Shown here: positions 1 to 7,808 of the stretch, one piece after another
Layout of the letters: every line of letters begins with the position of its first letter
Numbering within the stretch: the stretch's first letter is position 1
NCBI GenBank assembly: GCA_045536155.1
Contig: JAZSMZ010000137.1
Span: forward strand, 1-26,036
Direction of reading: 5' to 3'
Origin: JAZQNC01 sp045536155
GTDB taxonomy: Bacteria > Bacillota > Clostridia > Oscillospirales > CAG-272
Length of the DNA: 26,036 bases
Made by a program: the position numbers and the translations under genes
The notes under the pieces: generated by a model
The model's database searches: none
The model's input: only the letters and a program-made list of their open reading frames with translations
Told to the model about the DNA's origin: nothing

Positions 1-59
1 TAATGTCAACATAGCAGCCACCACCGTTGAAAACTACCGCAAGCTCAAGGATGCAGGCA
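1..59. repeat. Arm of a 59-bp perfect inverted repeat at the window edge
   Basis: Bases 1-59 are the exact reverse complement of bases 391-449, checked base by base; the match ends at base 60. Both arms lie inside hydG, so the left arm reads an internal hydG segment backwards right where the real hydG sequence should continue. A genuine 59-bp perfect inverted duplication inside a conserved enzyme gene is unlikely. An assembly or amplification fold-back is the simpler reading, so sequence left of about base 60 should not be trusted. Confidence 0.9.
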
Positions 60-997
60 ATGATCTTTTTGAATATCTCATCTGAGATAGAATTGTCAAA
101 CACATTGGGATCGATATCATCGGCACGCTTGATACGGGGCACAGAGATTGTGTGAGGTCCAACACCGTGAACAGCCTCCAGGTGCTCTGCGTGCATCAGC
201 AGACCTGCAAACTCATATCTGTACAGTTCAAGTCCGAACAGCACGCCCAGGCCTACATCATCAATACCGCCCTCCATAGCGCGGTCCATTGCCTCGGTGT
301 GATAGCAGTAATCGTGCTTGGGACCTGTGGGATGCAGCTGCTCGTAGCTTTCTTTGTGATAGGTCTCCTGGAACAGAATGTATGTGCCGATGCCTGCATC
401 CTTGAGCTTGCGGTAGTTTTCAACGGTGGTGGCTGCTATGTTGACATTAACACGTCTGATAGCTCCGTTTTTGTGATTTACGCTGTAAATGGTCTTGATA
501 CATTCGAGGATGTATTCAATGGGGTTGTTCTTAGGATCTTCACCTGCTTCGATAGCAAGACGCTTGTGACCCATATCCTGCAGGGCGATGACCTCTTTTC
601 TGATCTCCTCCTGCGTCAGCTTTTTGCGTGCAATGTGCTTGTTTTTAAGGTGATAGGGGCAGTATACGCATCCGTTTACGCAGTAGTTTGAAAGATAGAG
701 GGGCGCAAACATGACGATGCGGTTGCCGTAAAAGGCAAGCTTTATCTCCTCGGCAAGCTTGAACATCGCCTCGACCTTTTCGGGTATCTCGCAGGCGAGG
801 AGTACCAATGCCTCGCGGTGGGTAAGTCCCTCGCAATGCCAGCCCTGCTCGGTCTTTCTCGGACGTGCCTTTTCGAGCAGCGAATCGATAAGCTCGACGT
901 TGTTTTTGTTCTGCTCGGCGTATTCGAGCGTTGCGCGTATCTCCTCGTCCGAGATAAATTCGGCCGCTTTCATTGATTTGGGATCGTAGTTTGACAT
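1..997 (-). CDS. hydG: [FeFe]-hydrogenase H-cluster radical SAM maturase HydG (3' end missing)
   Basis: HydG is the radical SAM tyrosine lyase that makes the CO and cyanide ligands of the [FeFe]-hydrogenase H-cluster in the cytoplasm. The frame starts at ATG 997, preceded by AAAGGA. It carries the radical SAM motif CVNGCVYC, with cysteines at residues 106, 110 and 113, followed by CPYHLKNK. The family-typical segment GVGPHTISVPRIKRADD lies close to the window edge. About 312 residues are real. HydG is usually about 470 residues, so roughly the last third, including the second-cluster region, is absent. The frame stays open from base 59 to base 1, but there it translates the fold-back arm and is nonsense. 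The gene follows hydE by 74 bases in one operon. hydF and the hydrogenase itself are not in the window. Confidence 0.95.
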   Translation of the reverse strand, partial: MSNYDPKSMKAAEFISDEEIRATLEYAEQNKNNVELIDSLLEKARPRKTEQGWHCEGLTHREALVLLACEIPEKVEAMFKLAEEIKLAFYGNRIVMFAPLYLSNYCVNGCVYCPYHLKNKHIARKKLTQEEIRKEVIALQDMGHKRLAIEAGEDPKNNPIEYILECIKTIYSVNHKNGAIRRVNVNIAATTVENYRKLKDAGIGTYILFQETYHKESYEQLHPTGPKHDYCYHTEAMDRAMEGGIDDVGLGVLFGLELYRYEFAGLLMHAEHLEAVHGVGPHTISVPRIKRADDIDPNVFDNSISDEIFKKIIACILELAVVFNGGGCYVDI

Positions 998-1071
998 GAT
1001 GACATTCCTTTCTTTGCGGTCAGACGTTTTTGCCGTCTTCCCATTCAGATGAATTTATAATTAAAATATTT

Positions 1072-2121
1072 TTATCTTTTAACGTCGCCTCGCGCGGTGA
1101 CGATTCGGTATCCGATATCCTCCATTCTCCGCTCGAGATCTCTTTTGTTTTCGGCCGCCTCAGCGCCCGACGACAGCTTGTTGTCGTAAAGCATATATTT
1201 GAGTCTATCCTCGGCAGGGGAAAGGTTGGGCATTATTACGTTTGCGCCCGCAAGTATTCCCATCTCGCGACCGCGATCGTGGATCGTGCCGAGAGCGGTG
1301 GTCGCAGGAAGTAAAACGTGCGGATGAATCATTCGCACCATTGCCAGCATGAGCAGCGTCTTTTCGAGTGTGCCCGATTCAAACGATGCAAAGGGCGTCG
1401 CATGATGTGCAATAAACGGGCCTATGCCGCACATATCGGGGCGGAATTTTTCGATAAAAGCGAGGTCCTTTGCCAGATTCTCACTTGTCTGATAGGGAGA
1501 TCCCACCATAAAGCCGCATCCGACCTGATATCCCAGCTCTCGAAGATCATAAAGGCATTTCATGCGGTTACGAAGCGTCAGATTCGACGGATGCAGACGA
1601 GCATAATGCTCGCTGTCTGCCGTTTCGTGACGGAGCAGGTATCGATCAGCTCCAGCCTCGCGCAGTGCCTTGTAGCTTTCGCGGCTTCTCTCGCCCAGCG
1701 AGAGCGTTACCGCCGCATCGGGATATTTTTCCTTTATCGCACCGACGGTGTCACATACGAAATCATCGGTGAAATGACTGTCTTCCCCGCCCTGCAAAAC
1801 AAAGGTGCGAAAGCCGAGGGCATATCCCTCGTCACAGCAGGATAAAATGGTCTGCTTGTCGAGCCGATATCTCTCGCAATCGCGGTTGGAGCGGCGTATA
1901 CCGCAGTAAAGGCAGTCGTGTTTGCAATAGTTTGACACCTCGATAAGACCGCGAATGTAAACGTCGCGTCCGTATACCTCTTGGCGAATTTGTTCAGCCA
2001 AGTGCGAGGCATATTCAAGCTCGCTCTCGCCATTTTCACACAAAAAGACGTATTCGTCAAAATCGAGGGTGTGATCTTTTGCAAGGCGCTCGATCAGTTG
2101 TCTTGTTTTTTCGTTTTTCAT
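1072..2121 (-). CDS. hydE: [FeFe]-hydrogenase H-cluster radical SAM maturase HydE
   Basis: HydE is a 349-residue cytoplasmic radical SAM enzyme that acts with HydF and HydG in H-cluster assembly, probably on the dithiomethylamine/iron-synthon side. The cluster motif is CKHDCLYC, with cysteines at residues 66, 70 and 73. LQGGEDSHF and CGIGPFIAHHATPF are HydE-like. The length matches the family. The start at ATG 2121 is forced by an in-frame TAA three codons upstream, but it has no clear Shine-Dalgarno sequence. A 4-bp CGCG hairpin (2142-2152) followed by six U on the transcript lies just upstream. These features hint at weak or controlled translation. The gene sits between the TM1266-like regulator and hydG. 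Confidence 0.95.
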   Translation of the reverse strand: MKNEKTRQLIERLAKDHTLDFDEYVFLCENGESELEYASHLAEQIRQEVYGRDVYIRGLIEVSNYCKHDCLYCGIRRSNRDCERYRLDKQTILSCCDEGYALGFRTFVLQGGEDSHFTDDFVCDTVGAIKEKYPDAAVTLSLGERSRESYKALREAGADRYLLRHETADSEHYARLHPSNLTLRNRMKCLYDLRELGYQVGCGFMVGSPYQTSENLAKDLAFIEKFRPDMCGIGPFIAHHATPFASFESGTLEKTLLMLAMVRMIHPHVLLPATTALGTIHDRGREMGILAGANVIMPNLSPAEDRLKYMLYDNKLSSGAEAAENKRDLERRMEDIGYRIVTARGDVKR

Positions 2122-2166
2122 AGGAATTTAAATAAAAAATCCGCGTGACGCGCAGGAAAGTGCACG

Positions 2167-2203
2167 AAAAAACGCAGATAAGCTCATTTAAAAGCTGCGC
2201 TTT
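2167..2203 (-). terminator. Possible attenuator hairpin between the regulator gene and hydE
   Basis: On the minus strand AAAGCGCAG pairs with CTGCGTTTT (one G-U pair) across a loop of about 17 bases, and the 3' arm runs into six T residues. That is the shape of a weak intrinsic terminator. It lies after the TM1266-like gene and before hydE, so it could let only part of the transcripts continue. The long loop makes this uncertain. Confidence 0.3.
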
Positions 2204-2251
2204 CCCCTCAAGCAACCTTTCGGCGTCAGAACAGTGTATTGATTTTTGATA

Positions 2252-2503
2252 TTATACCTTTGAATAGGTTGCCTTGGCGGTAACTCCGTCAAGCTTGCCG
2301 ATACTGCCCGTCAAGGTGTTGATGGCATCCTCGGGAGCGTCGACGGCTACCGATATTATGCTTATGCTTTTCTCGCGATAGGGTATTCCCATTCGTCCGA
2401 TAACGTATTCGGAGTAGTTATGAAGTATCTCGTTGAGCCTAGCGACGTTGTCGCTTTTTTCAACAATTATGCTTATCAGAGCAACTCGATTTTCCTTTGA
2501 CAT
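2252..2503 (-). CDS. TM1266-family iron-only hydrogenase system regulator (putative)
   Basis: This small protein of 83 residues resembles the TM1266 family, found next to hydE/F/G in many anaerobes and presumed to be a ligand-binding regulator with an ACT/NikR-like fold. Visible features are an alternating beta pattern (RVALISIIVEK), the central YVIGRMGIPYRE, and a C-terminal IGKLDGVTAKATYSK. The start is ATG 2503, which has a strong GGAGG five bases upstream. A longer frame begins at 2557, but that start lies in the -35 box of the promoter and adds unconserved residues. It is the first gene of the hyd operon. The regulatory role is known only by association. Confidence 0.85.
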   Translation of the reverse strand: MSKENRVALISIIVEKSDNVARLNEILHNYSEYVIGRMGIPYREKSISIISVAVDAPEDAINTLTGSIGKLDGVTAKATYSKV

Positions 2504-2528
2504 ATACACCTCCAAATGCTGTGATTTA

Positions 2529-2557
2529 ATGATATCACATTTATTTTCTTTTGTCAA
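2529..2557 (-). promoter_or_regulatory. Promoter of the hyd maturation operon
   Basis: On the minus strand there is a -35 TTGACA (2557-2552), a 17-base spacer and a -10 TATCAT (2534-2529), 25 bases before the TM1266-like start codon. It is back to back with the nitroreductase promoter. Confidence 0.75.
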
Positions 2558-2596
2558 TATTAATTTATACTATTTTTGTAGACATTTATTAATTTC

Positions 2597-2626
2597 TTGA
2601 CAATCACCCCGAAAATATGGTATAAA
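2597..2626 (+). promoter_or_regulatory. Promoter of the nitroreductase-Nudix pair
   Basis: There is a perfect -35 TTGACA at 2597-2602 and a -10 TATAAA at 2621-2626, spaced 18 bases. The start codon follows at 2660 with AAAGGA at 2645-2650. The intergenic region is shared with the divergent hyd operon. Confidence 0.75.
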
Positions 2627-2659
2627 TAAGGTAATAAGACAGCGAAAGGACGAAAAAAT

Positions 2660-3181
2660 ATGGAAAGCACATTGCACGACCTCAAAACAAGGCGCTCCTG
2701 CCGTTCATACACCGATGAAATACCCTCAAAGGAGATACTTGACAAGATTGCCGAGGCAGGCACATATGCGCCCACCGGACGCGGCCTGCAGGCGCCCAAG
2801 ATCGTGGTCGTTCGCGACCGCGAAACGATCGAGCGCATCGAAAAGCTCAATGCCGCCGCGTGGGGAGGCAAAATGGAGCATCCCTTCTACGGCGCACCCG
2901 TTTTGATGATAGTTCTCGCCGATCCCGATATCCGCACCTACGTCGACGACGGCAACATGGTTATAGGCAACATTCTCAATGCCGCACACGCGCTCGGAGT
3001 GGCATCCTGCTACATCTACCGCGCACGCGAGACCTTCGATTCCCCCGAGGGCAAGAAGCTGCTTGCAGAATGGGGCATCGACGAGCGCTACCGCGGCATC
3101 GGCAACTGCATTTTAGGCTACGCCGCCGCGCCCTATGCCGAGCCCAAGCCGAGAAAAGACGATTATATCCTTTACGTTTGA
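2660..3181 (+). CDS. Nitroreductase family protein (FMN-dependent)
   Basis: A 173-residue single-domain nitroreductase of the small FMN-binding NAD(P)H oxidoreductase type. The N-terminal TRRSCRSY and the APTGRGLQ segment are the usual FMN phosphate and flavin contacts, and a mid-protein GNILNAAHALGVASC helix and the GYAAA segment are also typical. The length is normal for compact family members, which act as cytoplasmic dimers. The physiological substrate cannot be told from sequence; quinones, nitroaromatics or flavin are possible. The gene heads a two-gene unit, with the next start four bases after its stop. It is divergent from the hydrogenase maturation operon, which fits an anaerobic redox setting but does not prove a functional link. 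Confidence 0.9.
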   Translation: MESTLHDLKTRRSCRSYTDEIPSKEILDKIAEAGTYAPTGRGLQAPKIVVVRDRETIERIEKLNAAAWGGKMEHPFYGAPVLMIVLADPDIRTYVDDGNMVIGNILNAAHALGVASCYIYRARETFDSPEGKKLLAEWGIDERYRGIGNCILGYAAAPYAEPKPRKDDYILYV

Positions 3182-3185
3182 TAAA

Positions 3186-3653
3186 ATGAGCGAAAAAAGA
3201 AGCTACGAAAGCGCCGAATTCACCAATATGTGCATGCTTGAGCGCGAGGACGGCAAGATACTGGTCATCAACCGCACCGATCCCGATTGGAGCGGGCTGG
3301 CCTTCCCCGGCGGACACGTGGAGGTGGGCGAATCGTTTGTCGATTCCTGCGTTCGCGAGATGAAGGAGGAAACGGGGCTGACCGTGCTCGATCCCGTCAT
3401 CTGCGGACTCAAGCAGTTTTATAAAAAGGACGGCGCGCGCTACGTTATATTCCTTTTCAAGGCAACGAAATACTGCGGCGAGCTGAAATCGTCCGACGAG
3501 GGCGAGGTGTTTTTTATCGACCGCGACGAAATCGAGTGCTACAAGCAGACCATGCATTTCGATTCGCTGCTTCGCGTTTTTGACGACGAAAAAACAAGCG
3601 AGTTTCAGTATATAAGAGAAGATGACGGCTCTTACCGTCTTTTGCTGCATTAA
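3186..3653 (+). CDS. Nudix hydrolase (MutT-like, 8-oxo-dGTP diphosphatase type)
   Basis: The Nudix box is complete: GHVEVGES followed by REMKEETGL matches G-x5-E-x7-REUxEExGU. Such enzymes hydrolyse nucleoside diphosphate derivatives; the length (155 residues) and the box fit the MutT/8-oxo-dGTP group, but substrate is only inferred. The start chosen is ATG 3186, four bases after the nitroreductase stop. It has no separate ribosome binding site, so translation is probably coupled. A longer in-frame start at 3135 would overlap the nitroreductase and add residues with no family match. The gene ends in the bidirectional terminator at 3652-3681. Confidence 0.88.
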   Translation: MSEKRSYESAEFTNMCMLEREDGKILVINRTDPDWSGLAFPGGHVEVGESFVDSCVREMKEETGLTVLDPVICGLKQFYKKDGARYVIFLFKATKYCGELKSSDEGEVFFIDRDEIECYKQTMHFDSLLRVFDDEKTSEFQYIREDDGSYRLLLH

Positions 3654-3681
3654 AAAAACAGACCTTACGGTCTGTTTTTTT
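3652..3681. terminator. Bidirectional intrinsic terminator
   Basis: A 13-bp stem (seven A, then CAGACC, pairing with GGTCTG and seven T) surrounds a TTAC loop. It has a T tract on either strand, so it can end both the Nudix transcript and the converging SGNH operon. It overlaps both stop codons. Confidence 0.9.
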
Positions 3682-4363
3682 ATCTTTCTTCGCAAATTCT
3701 CTTTATATCCTCTTCCATAGCGGCAAAGAAGGTGTCGGCGAGCATCTGCATGCCGAGATCGCTCGGATGGTTAAAATCACCGTGAGATTCGTCAAGATCG
3801 CGTATGTGCGAAATATCGATATAAGTATCGCCGTATTTTTCGCTGACCGCGATCTTTTCCTTTTCGAGCACAGGTCGTTTGTAAAATCCCATCGAGTGAT
3901 AGACCGCGCTATCGGGCGAAGCGAGGTAATTTCGCATATCCTCGTATGCCTTTTCAAAGGTCTTGGGCGGATCTTCCATGCCGTCATACGCGCCAGGCAC
4001 GTTTGCGCCGTAGAACATGAATACGACGTCGGCGCCAAAGTCCTTTGCCAACTTGTAGTCGCGCTCGGGAGTGCTTTCGAAGAATGACACCTCGTATTCG
4101 GCCACCTGAGCGATGCAGAAGGAGACGGCAGGATCGTATTTTTCTTTTATCTTGTCAACGATAAGATGAACGTAATCATGCTCGGCAGATGATGCCGCCA
4201 TGCCGCAATCCTTGTACCAGCCGATCTCGGGACGGGGCATATGCTTTGTTATAGAGTTGCCCGCGAAAAGGACCTTGATCTTGCTCTTTTCGTTTCCGTA
4301 AACAAATACGTTCGCGGTATTCTGCCCCGATGCGGGGACTATATTTTCCTGATATTTGTCCAT
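3680..4363 (-). CDS. SGNH/GDSL-family hydrolase
   Basis: A 227-residue SGNH hydrolase. The nucleophile block is LFAGNSITKH (Ser37, GNS instead of GDS). The oxyanion Asn is in YGANVPG (Asn121), and the catalytic Asp/His pair is in DFNHPSD (Asp196, His199). These enzymes cleave esters of carbohydrates, lipids or acylated glycans. There is no signal peptide, so it is probably cytoplasmic. It is the last gene of the operon, nine bases after the TPR-like membrane protein, with only a moderate AAGGG ribosome binding site. The substrate is unknown. Confidence 0.85.
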   Translation of the reverse strand: MDKYQENIVPASGQNTANVFVYGNEKSKIKVLFAGNSITKHMPRPEIGWYKDCGMAASSAEHDYVHLIVDKIKEKYDPAVSFCIAQVAEYEVSFFESTPERDYKLAKDFGADVVFMFYGANVPGAYDGMEDPPKTFEKAYEDMRNYLASPDSAVYHSMGFYKRPVLEKEKIAVSEKYGDTYIDISHIRDLDESHGDFNHPSDLGMQMLADTFFAAMEEDIKRICEER

Positions 4364-4371
4364 GATTTCAG

Positions 4372-5361
4372 TTACCCTTTATACAACGAGTAAAAATAGT
4401 AGTTCGACGATGTGCTTAAAAAGTAGATCGCAAGTATCCAAAGGCAAAGGACGGCGACAACGATTATCGCGCTGACGATCCTTTTCTTTTTTGTCGGTAC
4501 CTTGACGGAGGAAAGCTGAATGTTTTCCTCGGGCACGATGGGGTGGTCGGAAATGACGACCTCAATTCCTCGGTCTATCGCTTCGATATATTTTTTCGCA
4601 AGCTCCGCCCAATAAAGCTTTGGGGTATTGGTCAAAACGAGCTCAAAGGTCGCTCTTGCTTCCTCTTTTTCGCCGTTTTCATAGCAGGCCAAAGCATAAA
4701 GAAAACTAAGATACGCCTTGGGTAAATTGTGTGTGTTGTCATCCGGCGTTGTTTTTTCTGTTTCTAGGCAAACCCTCTTGCACTCTTCATAATCACCGTT
4801 TAAAAATGGGGTGGAATATCCGATGGCTTTTTTTGAAATTGAATTCGAAGGATACCGCTGACTGTACTCGTTACACTTATTCTCTATAGTCCTTAATTTT
4901 TCAAAATCCCTTAATTCGAAACAAATATTTTCCAAGCGGGACAAGCACAGCAGCTTGTTTGTTATCGGTAACCTACCCTCTTGTAAAAAAACGGTATATA
5001 TATTAACTGCGGTCTGATAATCTCCGGCGAAATATGCCGCGTCTGCAAAATAGTAAAGACTCGTTCTCAGATACTTTACGTTTTTCATAACGCTATAGTA
5101 TTTATCAGCATCAGCTTCTTCAATCAAGATGGGATATACTGTTTTTTCAAAAAGCCTTTGAATCAGAATGCGGGCAACTATACAGAGAAAAAGCACAGCA
5201 ACAAAACCAATCAAAAGTGAAATCTTGTATGATTGAAACCAATCTAAGGTTAAAAAAGCCACCAAGCAATATATCAAATAAGCAAGCACCAAAACTGCCA
5301 CATACAAGCAGTTCTTTTGGGTGTTAAATTTCCGCACTATCTTCTTTACTTCTTCATTCAT
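4372..5361 (-). CDS. TPR-like membrane protein, paralog lacking the peptidase domain
   Basis: A protein of 329 residues from ATG 5361, which has AAAGGAG nine bases upstream exactly as in the neighbouring paralog. It has two N-terminal membrane helices, a helical TPR-like stretch (DAAYFAGDYQTAVNIY, FELRDFEKLRTIE, YENGEKEEARATFE) and a third membrane helix near the C-terminus (IIVVAVLCLWILAIYF). It stops eight residues after the shared STSSN segment, just where the longer paralog at 5396-7114 continues into its peptidase domain. It may be a truncated duplicate or a regulatory partner of that protein. About 290 bp of its 3' end is nearly identical to the paralog, while the N-terminal halves have diverged. 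The TPR assignment rests on helix pattern only. Confidence 0.75.
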   Translation of the reverse strand: MNEEVKKIVRKFNTQKNCLYVAVLVLAYLIYCLVAFLTLDWFQSYKISLLIGFVAVLFLCIVARILIQRLFEKTVYPILIEEADADKYYSVMKNVKYLRTSLYYFADAAYFAGDYQTAVNIYTVFLQEGRLPITNKLLCLSRLENICFELRDFEKLRTIENKCNEYSQRYPSNSISKKAIGYSTPFLNGDYEECKRVCLETEKTTPDDNTHNLPKAYLSFLYALACYENGEKEEARATFELVLTNTPKLYWAELAKKYIEAIDRGIEVVISDHPIVPEENIQLSSVKVPTKKKRIVSAIIVVAVLCLWILAIYFLSTSSNYYFYSLYKG

Positions 5362-5395
5362 TGTCAAAATCTCCTTTGATGTTGCTTTTACGACA

Positions 5396-7114
5396 TCAAT
5401 AAATCTCGGGTGCTTCGTCAAGCCAACCGATGCAGTATGCAGTGAATTTGTCTATTTGGGCGCGTTTGATATTATCTGCGTACAGCATAATATCTCTCGG
5501 ATATTTGTATGCGGCATATTCGGCAAGCAGCTCGGGCTCGTAGAGATCCTTGGCTCCAAAAAGGTGCAAAACCTCGTGTGCCACGGTAGCCGCCATCTCT
5601 GTATTGTCATCAACGTCACGGTGTTCTCCCGGATAGTTTGTAAATACGATCGCCAACTCGGGGTCCAAATTCTTTTCCTCGCTTCTTTCGGAATAAGCGT
5701 ATGACACGCCCTCTTTATCCACAACAGCAAGTGTCGCCGCACAATCCAAAGGAGCATTGGCATCGCCTATGAAAACGCCCGTAACATCAAAGTATGATAA
5801 CATTTCATACATGCTCGTGTGCGCATCCCCACTTTTAACGGTGCCGTCATATATCAGGTCATGCTGTTGACTGTATTTTGAAGGAACAGTTGAGTAGCCT
5901 TTTGTATGTATAGTAAGACTCTTGCCGTATTCTTTCGCCTGTTCTTCGAGGAAATCCAACCCCGGACGGATCTGATGCTTCATGTACTGCTCAATCTCCT
6001 CGCTTGTCCAGCTGCTTTCATCGTCATCGACAAAGAAAATCGACAGATAGATATCCCCCTCAAGCTTTTGGCTGACACCCCTGTTGTATCCGTTTCTTGT
6101 GCTGAGCTCCTCAACTATCTCGTCGGTAAGTTCGGGCAGTCTGTTGTAAAAATAGAAATTCGACGATGTGCTTAAAAAGTAGATCGCAAGTATCCAAAGG
6201 CAAAGTAAGGCGACAACGATTATCGTGCTGACGATCCTTTTCTTTTTTGTCAGTGCCTTGACGGTGGAAAGCTGAACGTTTTCCTCGGGCACGATGGGGT
6301 GGTCGGAAATGACGGGTTCGGTTTCGCTGTCTATCGCTTCGATATATTTTTTCGCAAGCTCCGCCCAATAAAGCTTTGGAGTATTGGTCAAAATGATCTC
6401 AAAGGTCGCTCTTGCTTCCTCTTTTTCGCCGCTTTCATAGCAGGTAACGGCGTACATAAAGCAAAGCTTTGATTTATAAAAGTTGTTTGTCTGCTCGGCA
6501 GAAGTTGAGTTGTTCAATTCGCGGCAGATCCCCTTGCACGCTTCGTAATCTCTGTCTGAAAACAGGCGGTGAAATCCCGTGTAATTTTGAAAATACGGAT
6601 TTGACGGATGAAGCTGCCTCAGCTGTGCAAACTTATCGCTCGTCTCGCGCATTTTTTCAAAATCCCTTAATTCGAAATAAACGTTCGTCAAACGCATAAG
6701 GCAATGAGCTTTGACGTTTAACGGTGCCTCCTCTGCCTTGGCATACGTTTCAAAAGTATTTACCGCGCTCTGATAATCTCCTGCAAAATATGCGGCATCG
6801 AACAGATCCAGAGAGTTTTTTGCCATTTTAAGTCCTGTTATAATTTCGCGGTATTTGTTTGCATCCGCTTCGTCAAACATAACCGAGACCACATTTTTCA
6901 TGTAAACCGTTGTAACTATTTTTCTGTTTAGCTTTGATATAACGAATATTGATGCCAAGGTAATGATAATTGCGGGGATTTGCGATTCGAACCGATCGTA
7001 GGTGAGAAACACCGCAAACACGTATATCAAATAGATTACCACAAAAGATGCCACTCTCAGGCAGATATGCAAAGTGTTGATTTTTTTCGCTATTTTCTTT
7101 GCTTCTTCATTCAT
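5396..7114 (-). CDS. Membrane-anchored TPR-like protein with zinc metalloprotease-like domain (HExxHxxGxxD)
   Basis: A protein of 572 residues from ATG 7114 (AAAGGAG upstream). It has two N-terminal membrane helices at about 17-38 and 47-63, then a helical TPR-like region at about 85-260, and a third membrane helix at about 297-314. A C-terminal domain of about 250 residues carries HEVLHLFGAKD (His513, Glu514, His517, Asp523). HExxHxxGxxD with Asp as third metal ligand is a metzincin-like signature, seen for example in snapalysin. The helix count predicts a cytoplasmic TPR part and an extracytoplasmic peptidase. It lies between a UPF0316 gene and its shorter paralog in one operon. The substrate is unknown; peptidase activity is inferred from the motif alone. 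Confidence 0.75.
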   Translation of the reverse strand: MNEEAKKIAKKINTLHICLRVASFVVIYLIYVFAVFLTYDRFESQIPAIIITLASIFVISKLNRKIVTTVYMKNVVSVMFDEADANKYREIITGLKMAKNSLDLFDAAYFAGDYQSAVNTFETYAKAEEAPLNVKAHCLMRLTNVYFELRDFEKMRETSDKFAQLRQLHPSNPYFQNYTGFHRLFSDRDYEACKGICRELNNSTSAEQTNNFYKSKLCFMYAVTCYESGEKEEARATFEIILTNTPKLYWAELAKKYIEAIDSETEPVISDHPIVPEENVQLSTVKALTKKKRIVSTIIVVALLCLWILAIYFLSTSSNFYFYNRLPELTDEIVEELSTRNGYNRGVSQKLEGDIYLSIFFVDDDESSWTSEEIEQYMKHQIRPGLDFLEEQAKEYGKSLTIHTKGYSTVPSKYSQQHDLIYDGTVKSGDAHTSMYEMLSYFDVTGVFIGDANAPLDCAATLAVVDKEGVSYAYSERSEEKNLDPELAIVFTNYPGEHRDVDDNTEMAATVAHEVLHLFGAKDLYEPELLAEYAAYKYPRDIMLYADNIKRAQIDKFTAYCIGWLDEAPEIY

Positions 7115-7147
7115 TGTCAAAATCTCCTTTATGAAAGCAAAAGCCGC

Positions 7148-7690
7148 TCACTTAACCATGCCGTATCCGCCGGCATACTTACTTACGTCGGAGGCGACGA
7201 CGAACACCTTGTTGTCGCACATCGCTTGGATCTCCTTGAGCGTTTTGCGCATATCCTTGCGGGGGAGCACGATGAGCACCATGTTCATCTTATCGATCGA
7301 GCCCTGACCCTCGAAAACGGTATATCCGTTGTTTTTGCTCTTTAAATAGGCGGTGATCTTTTGTGTGTTCTTGCCGTTGGCAATAAGCTGCAGGCTGGAA
7401 GTTCCGAGCGCGATCTTGCCCTCAAGAGTTGAGCCGAGGAAAAGTCCTGCGGCATATCCGAGGCAGTAGAAAAAGAGCAAAAGGAGGTTGTCGCCCAGAG
7501 TGCTGATTATTGTGGATATGGCAAGTCCCCAAACGGCGCACTCAACGAATCCGAGCGCGGCGGCCTTCATGCGCTGTCCCTTTACCATCATGCAGGTTTT
7601 AAGGGACTGTATCGTTATCTCGATTATCTTTGCCGCGCAAATGATCAGGCAGACTGCGATCGGCGGCAGCATGGTTAAAAATTCGGTCAT
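7148..7690 (-). CDS. UPF0316 family membrane protein (DUF5698/DUF2179)
   Basis: A 180-residue protein with three predicted membrane helices in the first half (DUF5698-like) and a soluble C-terminal domain (DUF2179-like, with GQGSIDKMNMVLIVLPRKD). This is the usual UPF0316/YebE-type layout. The family function is not established; the DUF2179 part is shared with YitT-type membrane proteins. ATG 7690 has AAGGAG upstream and a strong promoter at 7737-7765, so it is the first gene of a four-gene operon that continues with the two TPR-like membrane proteins and the SGNH hydrolase. Gaps in the operon are 33, 34 and 8 bases. Confidence 0.88.
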   Translation of the reverse strand: MTEFLTMLPPIAVCLIICAAKIIEITIQSLKTCMMVKGQRMKAAALGFVECAVWGLAISTIISTLGDNLLLLFFYCLGYAAGLFLGSTLEGKIALGTSSLQLIANGKNTQKITAYLKSKNNGYTVFEGQGSIDKMNMVLIVLPRKDMRKTLKEIQAMCDNKVFVVASDVSKYAGGYGMVK

Positions 7691-7736
7691 TTGTATTTTC
7701 TCCTTATTTTAAGGGGATTTTTTATTTTGTGCTTTC

Positions 7737-7765
7737 ATTATAGCATATATTTTTGTATATTTCAA
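7737..7765 (-). promoter_or_regulatory. Promoter of the UPF0316/metalloprotease operon
   Basis: On the minus strand: -35 TTGAAA (7765-7760), 17-base spacer, -10 TATAAT (7742-7737) with an extended TGC just upstream. The same -35/-10 pair and spacing occur before the GH78 operon (21237-21265). Confidence 0.85.
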
Positions 7766-7808
7766 TTCGATTTCGAATACGATTGTTTAATTTTTTGTGG
7801 GGGTGTCA

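Noticed and set aside
2504..2557. N-terminal extension of the TM1266-like protein
   Set aside because: The upstream start is the TTG of the -35 box itself, while ATG 2503 has a strong GGAGG at the right distance.
5362..5421. N-terminal extension of the shorter TPR-like paralog
   Set aside because: ATG 5361 has the same ribosome binding site and the same MNEE start as the longer paralog; the extension would overlap the previous gene.
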